From assembly GCA_022059125.1 (NCBI GenBank), contig JAEUWY010000004.1:3100001-3164000 (forward strand): DNA of 64,000 nucleotides, given 5' to 3'. The stretch comes from Corynespora cassiicola. Lineage: Eukaryota > Ascomycota > Dothideomycetes > Pleosporales > Corynesporascaceae. The notes below the pieces were generated by a model, which was not told the DNA's origin, did not search any database, and worked only from the letters and a program-made list of their open reading frames with translations. The first letter of the stretch is position 1; each line of letters starts with the position of its first letter. Of this stretch, positions 58,226 to 64,000 are shown one piece after another. The position numbers and the translations under genes are program-made.

Positions 58226-58999
58226 ATGGGGCATGATTTCAGCGATATGAACAATTCTCGGGTTCACCCTCAGCACATTGCCATGGAAACCTCCGAGTCT
58301 GGCACTCCAGACCCCGAGGCATCCAGCTTCGAGGTGCAACTGGAAAGTCACATTCAGCCTCGCACGCCGCGGGCAAATACAGAACCCCCTTCATATCGCT
58401 ATGGAATCAATCAAGGACACCCAGATGATCTACCTCCCCTGAGGAGCGAGAGGTTCCCAGCTCCCTATCTTCCCACGATGGAGCATACGATGCCAGCGCC
58501 ACAACCTCCAACTCCATTCCTCCCCATGACACCCTTCCCCACAACACCTCGCGAGAACCCCCGCCTCATTCTGGAACGCTTGAGAGATCTATTGGCCCAG
58601 TGTGATTCCACTTTGGATCCGGCCGCGGGACAGGCGGCCCCGGATTCAGACAGGAACAGGTCTTCTCCAGTACCATCACTCAGTGGTGTCTCGTCAGCCA
58701 CCGAACTTATCCTCTCCTCCGCAGGACCACGTACACCAGGGCTGGAACATTTTAATTCACCTGTTGGTTTCACACGTCCTTTACGGATCCGCTTTCAGGC
58801 GACCTTTAGCGGAGGTGGCCTCGATTCCCCTCTCACAATCAGCATGAATGCGGCCCAGAACATCAACATCCAGGCACAGGAGGTCCGCCAGTTCGTCAAT
58901 TTTCTAAAAGATATGCGGGAAAGGGGCTTGGAGCTTCCCATCACTGTCCAAGACTTGGTGGATTTGGTCAACTCGCGCAGGGCGGAGCAAATAGCGTAA
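58226..58999 (+). CDS. Uncharacterised small protein
   Basis: Single exon, 257 aa. No family is recognised. The first 150 residues are disordered and rich in Pro, Ser and Thr (PAPQPPTPFLPMTPFPTTPR). A short helix follows (NPRLILERLRDLLAQCDSTL). The last third looks folded: PLRIRFQATFSGGGLDSPLT, ISMNAAQNINIQAQEVRQFV and NFLKDMRERGLELPITVQDL. Coding is supported by the clean ATG-to-stop frame, protein-like composition and contrast with the poor frames on the opposite strand. No localisation signal is visible. Confidence 0.65.
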   Translation: MGHDFSDMNNSRVHPQHIAMETSESGTPDPEASSFEVQLESHIQPRTPRANTEPPSYRYGINQGHPDDLPPLRSERFPAPYLPTMEHTMPAPQPPTPFLPMTPFPTTPRENPRLILERLRDLLAQCDSTLDPAAGQAAPDSDRNRSSPVPSLSGVSSATELILSSAGPRTPGLEHFNSPVGFTRPLRIRFQATFSGGGLDSPLTISMNAAQNINIQAQEVRQFVNFLKDMRERGLELPITVQDLVDLVNSRRAEQIA

Positions 59000-59489
59000 C
59001 AGAGACAGACGTAGATGGAGACTTTGTGGCTTTTCCAGACACTTATTCCTTCAACTTGAATACAAGACACCATATTTGCGCTGACATTTGTTTGTATTAT
59101 TACGATAAAGGCTCGCCGAAGAAGTCTCTATTGTAAGATGTATTTCTCAGCAATGAAATTTGGTGGTACCTGCCCTACAGCACGTGTATAGACACCCAGC
59201 TAAATGGCTCATTGAGGAGCTGAAGCTTTGGGGCGTTAAATTTTCAAGACTCAGCAATTGCGGCAATATGAATAATTATAGCAGCATATATTATCATTCA
59301 ACTAAAGGTGTTCATGCGTCATCAACGAGCGTCTCTACATTAGAAAAAAAAAAGATATCGACCAGCGCCGAAAGTGCAAAACATCTCAAAGAGGCTGTCC
59401 CCACCACATGCTATGCATCGCGCGCGAACATACTCTTCCCTTCACCTGCTCCATTTTTCTTCCTCCCTCCCTTTCAACAGGTTGTCTTG
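59000..59489. other. Convergent intergenic region
   Basis: This holds 3' ends of the genes at 58226 (+) and 59490 (-). It is A/T-rich around 59240-59350. Nothing else is seen. Confidence 0.4.
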
Positions 59490-60236
59490 TTACAAGCCTA
59501 CAGCAAGGCCCAGAATAGCAGCACCGACAGCCAAACCAGCACCAGCCGTCTTCATGGGTACACCGGCACCCGTAGACTGTGCAGCGCCACCGCTTGCACC
59601 ACTAGTGCCAGTCGGACCCTCAGCCGCCGCAACCTGGACGCCATACCCGGTGCTGACGACCTGGCTCCCACTGACCGTGGTAGTGTAGACGCTCGTCCCG
59701 GTCGTGCTGGCCGTGCAACCGCTCCACGTAGTCCAGGGGGCAGCAGTGCTCCACGGCCCCTCCGTCCAGCCCGGCCAGTCGCTTCCCGGGCAAGCCGAGT
59801 CACCCCACCACGCAGTCCACGGCTTGCTGCGCCAGTCGCTGTGGGTGCTCCAGTCGCTCCACGGCCCCCAGTTGCCCGTGCCCCAGGGCCCGTAACCGCT
59901 CGATCCACCCCAGTGACGGCCTCCTGGGCCTCCTGGGCCACCTGGACCGCCGGGACCGCCAGGCCCTCCCGGACCGTAGTTTCCTGGACCCCAGGGACCC
60001 TGGCCGGGGCCGTAGCCGCTGGTGGGCCAGGGACTCTTGGTGAGAGTGCTAGGGATTTTGCCGTCGGAGACGAGGGAGTTGTAGATGGAAGACCATTCTC
60101 CCGCCCTGGTGGAATATGGTGGGGGCACGACTGGGTTGTCGGTGACAGAGGCCAGCGCAGATGAGACCTCGGATGGAATGTTTTGGGCCAAGGCTGGCGC
60201 GGCTAGCACCGCAATGGAAAGTGCTGTGAACTTCAT
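59490..60236 (-). CDS. Secreted Gly/Pro/Trp-rich protein, probably GPI-anchored
   Basis: Single exon, 248 aa from the ATG at 60236. The first 17 residues are a signal peptide (MKFTALSIAVLAAPALA) with cleavage at ALA before Gln. A small conserved-looking domain follows (EVSSALASVTDNPVV; WSSIYNSLVSDGKIPSTLTK). Then comes a collagen-like GPG/GGP run (about 95-110) and a Trp-rich stretch (GPWSDWSTHSDWRSKPWTAW, DWPGWTEGPWSTAAPWTTW) with two Cys. The end is Ser/Thr/Gly-rich and closes with a hydrophobic tail (AGLAVGAAILGLAVGL), as in GPI-anchor signals. A cell-wall or surface role is likely by inference. The opposite strand is also open because of the G/C-rich repeats but encodes only Ala/Pro/Arg-rich sequence. 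Confidence 0.82.
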   Translation of the reverse strand: MKFTALSIAVLAAPALAQNIPSEVSSALASVTDNPVVPPPYSTRAGEWSSIYNSLVSDGKIPSTLTKSPWPTSGYGPGQGPWGPGNYGPGGPGGPGGPGGPGGPGGRHWGGSSGYGPWGTGNWGPWSDWSTHSDWRSKPWTAWWGDSACPGSDWPGWTEGPWSTAAPWTTWSGCTASTTGTSVYTTTVSGSQVVSTGYGVQVAAAEGPTGTSGASGGAAQSTGAGVPMKTAGAGLAVGAAILGLAVGL

Positions 60237-61614
60237 TTCTCCTTGCTCTTTCTTTTGCCTTGCTAAGTTCTCGGCCAAGAAGAACTCTCAAATCGAATAG
60301 GATGGAGGGTGGATGGTCGAAAAGGATATGGAGCTGTAGCAGTGCTAAATATCCTCAAGCTTCGAAGCACAGTGTCAACGTAATGCCTTTCGGGAGACAA
60401 AGAAAACAACGATGTGATGTCAAGGAAAAAAAAAGGACTATACACCGCGTGAGCACATCTTCCTTCATATACACATACTACGACATACGCGGCCCCAGCG
60501 TTCATTGGCCCAGCCTTGGGCCTCAAGGCCAGGCCGTACAACAGCTCCGGAGGGGTCCCGTGAGGCTCACCTGCCCACCACGATCTGTGTTACGCAAAGG
60601 GAATGGCAGGGCTGCGGCATCAGATGCTGACGCGTCTGTTCGCTCTCTCATCAGCAACAAGCGACGCGGCGAGGGACCAAGCAGGATGGATCAGCCCTAT
60701 GGTACCGCAGCTGCGAAGGTACCACGGGCGTGACGGCAAGTAAGACGGCGCAGCAGCCATCCCATTGGCCGAGATGCGCCCCAAATGAGCTTGGTTTGAC
60801 GCAGCAGGCGGGAATCCGGTATAGCTGTGCGGCGTGGCCCCCTTCGAGGCGTTCCCCTCGTGGCCGTCGGACAATGGGGGTGGGGAGAAAACCCGGAGAA
60901 TGCAAGCTGCAGCTGTCCACCATCTTTGACATGCGTCATCCGGGCCAGCTCGACCCTAGACGGTAGTTCTCTGCTTGAAAAGGGTACTTGTGAAACGGCC
61001 GGAGATTTTAATTGCCATGATTGCGTCAAAATTTGCCGGTCGATCCGCTGTATGCCTGCGTCGGTGGTTCAAGATGGGTTGAGGTCGAAGCAGCAGCTTT
61101 GTCGGGATCCTCGTATAGAAACGCCGACGGCAGATCAGCACCGGGGAAAGTGAGAAGAGAGCAACCACCGACGAAACCCACCACTCTCAGCAATGCAGGA
61201 GGCACCAAGGGCGTCAGGCGTCTACGCGTCTCATCTGCGATCTGACTTGGAATCTGCCATGTATGTGTGTGATGTACTCAGCCTGCTTCACGGCACGCAA
61301 TGGGGTCCATCGGAGTGCCGAGCCATTTTCCTATTCTTACGCTGTGGCTTCCCATTTGCTCTGCCTCTGCTGCAGCCGGCTGCTCGATCGATGGGAAAAG
61401 CTGCGTCATCACCCCAGGTTTCACGATGCAGGGTAAGCAGAAGGGGAGGCGGTGGCGTCCCATCAGGGTCTGCCGAGACATGCACAACGTGCGCGAGTTA
61501 ACGGTCGGACAAGATTGGCTGTGATCTTGGTTTGCGAGGAACTGTATATTGGTATACTACGATTTCACAGCCGAAAAAGGCCCTGGATAATCATCCGAGT
61601 CCGATCCCCTCTCT
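60237..61614. other. 1.4 kb intergenic region
   Basis: This lies between two minus-strand genes and should hold the promoter of the GPI-type gene and the 3' end of the permease gene. Short frames on both strands are not convincing. Confidence 0.45.
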
Positions 61615-63518
61615 CTACAGGATCTTCTGTAGACGGTTCCGGAAGCCCCTCTTTTCTTGCGCATTCTCCTCGCCATTGCTTCCGCTGCCATCCACGCTGA
61701 CGCCCTCCACATCTCCGTAGCCCTGCTCGTCGTAGATGTCGTCGGGCAAAACAGCCTTCTCGATCAAGCTTTCTCTAGGCGGGAAAGCATAATTCAGACC
61801 CACATAGACCAATGACGTGCCGACGAAGCCGAGGAGCCACCCGAACTGGTAGGGACGCACGCCCACACCGACGTCAATGCTGGAATTGACCGAGTTGATG
61901 AAGCCAGGCATGTTGGGCGCCACGCCGACAAGGAACGCAGTGACGGCGCGCCAGTTGACTCCAGCTGTGTACCGGTAGATGCTGTGCGGCTGGTACATGG
62001 CCAGAGTGTCGTATTTGCGCTTGTGCACCACATAGAAATCAAACACCATGATGGCGGCAATTGGACCCAAGAACACGGCGTATGCAGCCATGAAATTGAG
62101 GAAGTTGCCCGCTGAGGCAAGGATCTTCCAGGGAACAAGAGCCCAGGCCACGACTGCACAAATCAGCTGTCCCCTCCTGATGTTGACGTATTGCGGGAAA
62201 AGCGCGGTAAGATCGTTTGCGGCCGAGAGGGAGTTGGCGGAGATGTTCACACCAAGAGCAGCGACGGCAAAGGAGAAGGCAGCGAAAAAGCGGGCCGCTC
62301 GGGAGTCCCAGTGCTCGATCAAAGCCATCGGATCCCAGTTCAACTCGCCGTATCGTACATGGCCGGCAGATGAAGCGGCGATACCAATGAAGGCGATGAA
62401 GGTAAAGACGATGGGGAGGAAGGGGACGTATATGATCTGCCACTTTGGAGAAACGCGGCTGTAGCGCGAGAAATCGGCCTGAGTGTCTCCGTTAATCGCA
62501 TGTGCGGAAGAGGTTTCCCTCGAAGCTCTGGGCAACGACTTACCATGTTCACGGATAGCGTTGCATAATTTCCAATGACAGAAGTCAATGAGGCCAAAAA
62601 GGCCCAACTGTATGCACTGCCCTGAACTGTGGCCGTCTGATTGAACATCTCGCCGCCATCGGTGGAAACAAAGGCCCATATCAAGATTGCGATCCAAGCG
62701 ATTGGAACGACTATGCTCTTGAACATGAACAGCCACCTCAAGTTATTCGGGTGCATGCACAGAAATGGCACTTGGATGAGCCAAAACAGGAAGAAGGACA
62801 ACATGGTATTGGTCGTGATGCCCTCGGACTCTGGAATGTCGTTCTTGAGTCTAAGAAAGGACGGCCAGATGGCTCCAAGCATGACGCGGACCGTGTTCGC
62901 TCCATTCATGGTCTGAATCGAGAACCAAAATACTGCGAGGATGACGCGGGAGATGATGGCAATGTAGGAGCCCCAGAAGCCCCAGGAAGCGCGCGCGAGG
63001 ACGGGGAAAGGCGCATGATCTGAACAAGGTCAGGAGTCGCATGTGCAATGGGGGCGCGAGGATTCGTACGAATGATGCCAATTGCGCCGTTCAGTGCGAT
63101 GACGATGGAGACGATGAAGAATCCGAGAGCCACGATCCCAAGGGCTTCGCGCCATGTAAGGCCTAGAGAGTCAGCGTTCGGGCCAGCCGCGAGGACTCCA
63201 AGCGTGCTTACCAACGGCAATGATGCCTGCGGCGAACTGCCATGTCGCAGCGCTAGAACTAGTCAGAGGCCATCCACGACTTTAAACCGACTGCTCGTAC
63301 TTGAAGGCATCGGATATCCAGTATGCAACAAACGAGGTGACGCCCCATTTCCGCGCGTGTCGAGGGACGGGATCAAGGTCTTTGTTCGTCCTGACAGCAA
63401 TCAGCTCACAGTCGGCGCCCCCCCAGGCTCTCAATTTTTCTGCTCACCATCTCTTGCTCCCCTCAGCAAAAGCCGAGTTCGGCTGCTCGACCCTCAGATG
63501 CGGGCGCGAGAACTTCAT
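61615..63518 (-). CDS. NCS1 nucleobase/allantoin-type permease
   Basis: Six exons (63448-63518, 63301-63390, 63212-63252, 63070-63162, 62544-63019, 61615-62478) give 544 aa. NCS1 (Fur/Fcy) carriers are plasma-membrane proton symporters for uracil, allantoin, cytosine or related compounds. Support: SKRWTNKDLDPVPRHARKWG, VTSFVAYWISDAFNAATWQF, HAPFPVLARASWGFWGSYIA, FSIQTMNGANTVRVMLGAIW, MFKSIVVPIAWIAILIW, SVNMADFSRYSRVSPKW (the NxxDF/YTR motif of NCS1), FVGVAPNMPGFINS-type segments and a hydrophilic C-tail. HAPFPVLARASWG is close to the Fur subgroup (uracil/allantoin), but exact specificity is not decidable. The small exons of 41 and 93 nt were fixed by family continuity. Confidence 0.93.
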
Positions 63519-64000
63519 GATAGGGCTCCACGCGGCGCGACCCAGAGGTTTGGGGACAGGAAAACCGGGATCTGAGAAGTTTTGGCCAGAGCGGAGCAGA
63601 CGGCGCTTTATTACGGGCGGCACAAGCTTATCCTCGCCGCCGAATAATGGACAGGTCGATATCGTGGCCAAGCTGCAGACAGCTGCACGATAACGATAAG
63701 CCTTACCCGAAATGAATGGCCTCGCGAGGGTTGGCCCAGTGGTCTACCGGTCTTGAACCACCACTCACAGCTCGCTAGCACCCATTTTTGCACTTCGCAT
63801 CGCTCACCTCCGCCCTCTCTCCCTCGGGCTGGCCCTCAGTGAGCGGAACAACGGCCGCCACGGCCAACAAGGAGCAGCAGACCCTGGAGTTTGTCATTCG
63901 AGCATGGCACGCTGCATCTCGCTGGAGATAAGCAACCCTGCACTGATCTGCACGCCGTCGCACGCTACAGGATACATTTCCCCAGACTATTCAAGTGTCT
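63519..64000. other. Right end, upstream of the permease gene
   Basis: This should hold the permease promoter. A short minus-strand frame near 63775-63963 has no recognisable feature. Nothing further can be supported before the window ends. Confidence 0.4.

Noticed and set aside
59160..60164. 334-codon plus-strand open frame
   Set aside because: Antisense to the GPI-type gene; open only because Gly/Pro/Trp codons of that gene lack stops in reverse; Ala/Pro/Arg-rich without features.
63731..63790. tRNA-like GGTTCAAG stretch on the minus strand
   Set aside because: A T-loop-like GGTTCAAGA is present, but no paired acceptor stem or anticodon arm can be drawn.

Overview
The window is from a filamentous ascomycete nuclear genome (Pezizomycotina; Dothideomycetes is my best guess, not proven). 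The evidence is gene density of about one per 2.5 kb, short spliceosomal introns (mostly 46-75 nt) with GTRNGT-like donors and CTAAC/CTAAT branch points, and fungus-typical families: an AA11 lytic polysaccharide monooxygenase, a Zn2Cys6 regulator, DUF3433, an NCS1 permease and a long eukaryotic S-adenosylmethionine decarboxylase. I found no operons, CRISPR arrays, rRNA, complete tRNA or intact transposon. All gene models were built by hand from the sequence, and every exon sum was checked to close in frame.

Layout. 0.3-8.3 kb holds housekeeping genes: an RBAP48-type WD40 histone chaperone (+), a Trp-motif disordered protein (-), dephospho-CoA kinase (-), a CFIm25/NUDT21 homologue (-), and a MAT2B/RmlD-like reductase (+) divergent from it. 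8.9-12.9 kb is a decayed DUF3433 membrane-protein gene with many in-frame stops and frameshifts. After a 2.7 kb gap come AA11 (15.6 kb), calcineurin A (18-20 kb, seven exons), a probable mitochondrial protein (20.5-22.5 kb) and a KEN-box disordered protein (23.7-25 kb). 26.5-38.2 kb has SAM decarboxylase, an epoxide-hydrolase-like protein lacking its nucleophile, a HID1 homologue (all -) and the TFIIH helicase Ssl2/XPB (+). 38.7-43.6 kb has a short-chain dehydrogenase and a Zn2Cys6 transcription factor. After a 3.6 kb gap, 47.3-50.8 kb has two adjacent, probably paralogous membrane proteins ending in PPAY motifs. 51-64 kb has an F-box protein (-), an MFS monocarboxylate-type transporter (+), the AP-1 mu subunit (-), a small unknown protein (+), a Gly/Pro/Trp-rich probable GPI protein (-) and an NCS1 nucleobase permease (-).

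How the genes relate. There is no secondary-metabolite or catabolic cluster; most genes are unrelated neighbours. SAM decarboxylase and the MAT2B-like protein both touch S-adenosylmethionine metabolism but lie 18 kb apart. The clearest local unit is the pair at 47.3-50.8 kb: same architecture, same cysteine pattern, and one phase-1 intron splitting the same Tyr codon. Other points worth a second look are the Trp-motif protein with in-frame coding-like sequence after its stop, the dead-looking epoxide hydrolase with a 338-nt intron, and the DUF3433 relic.
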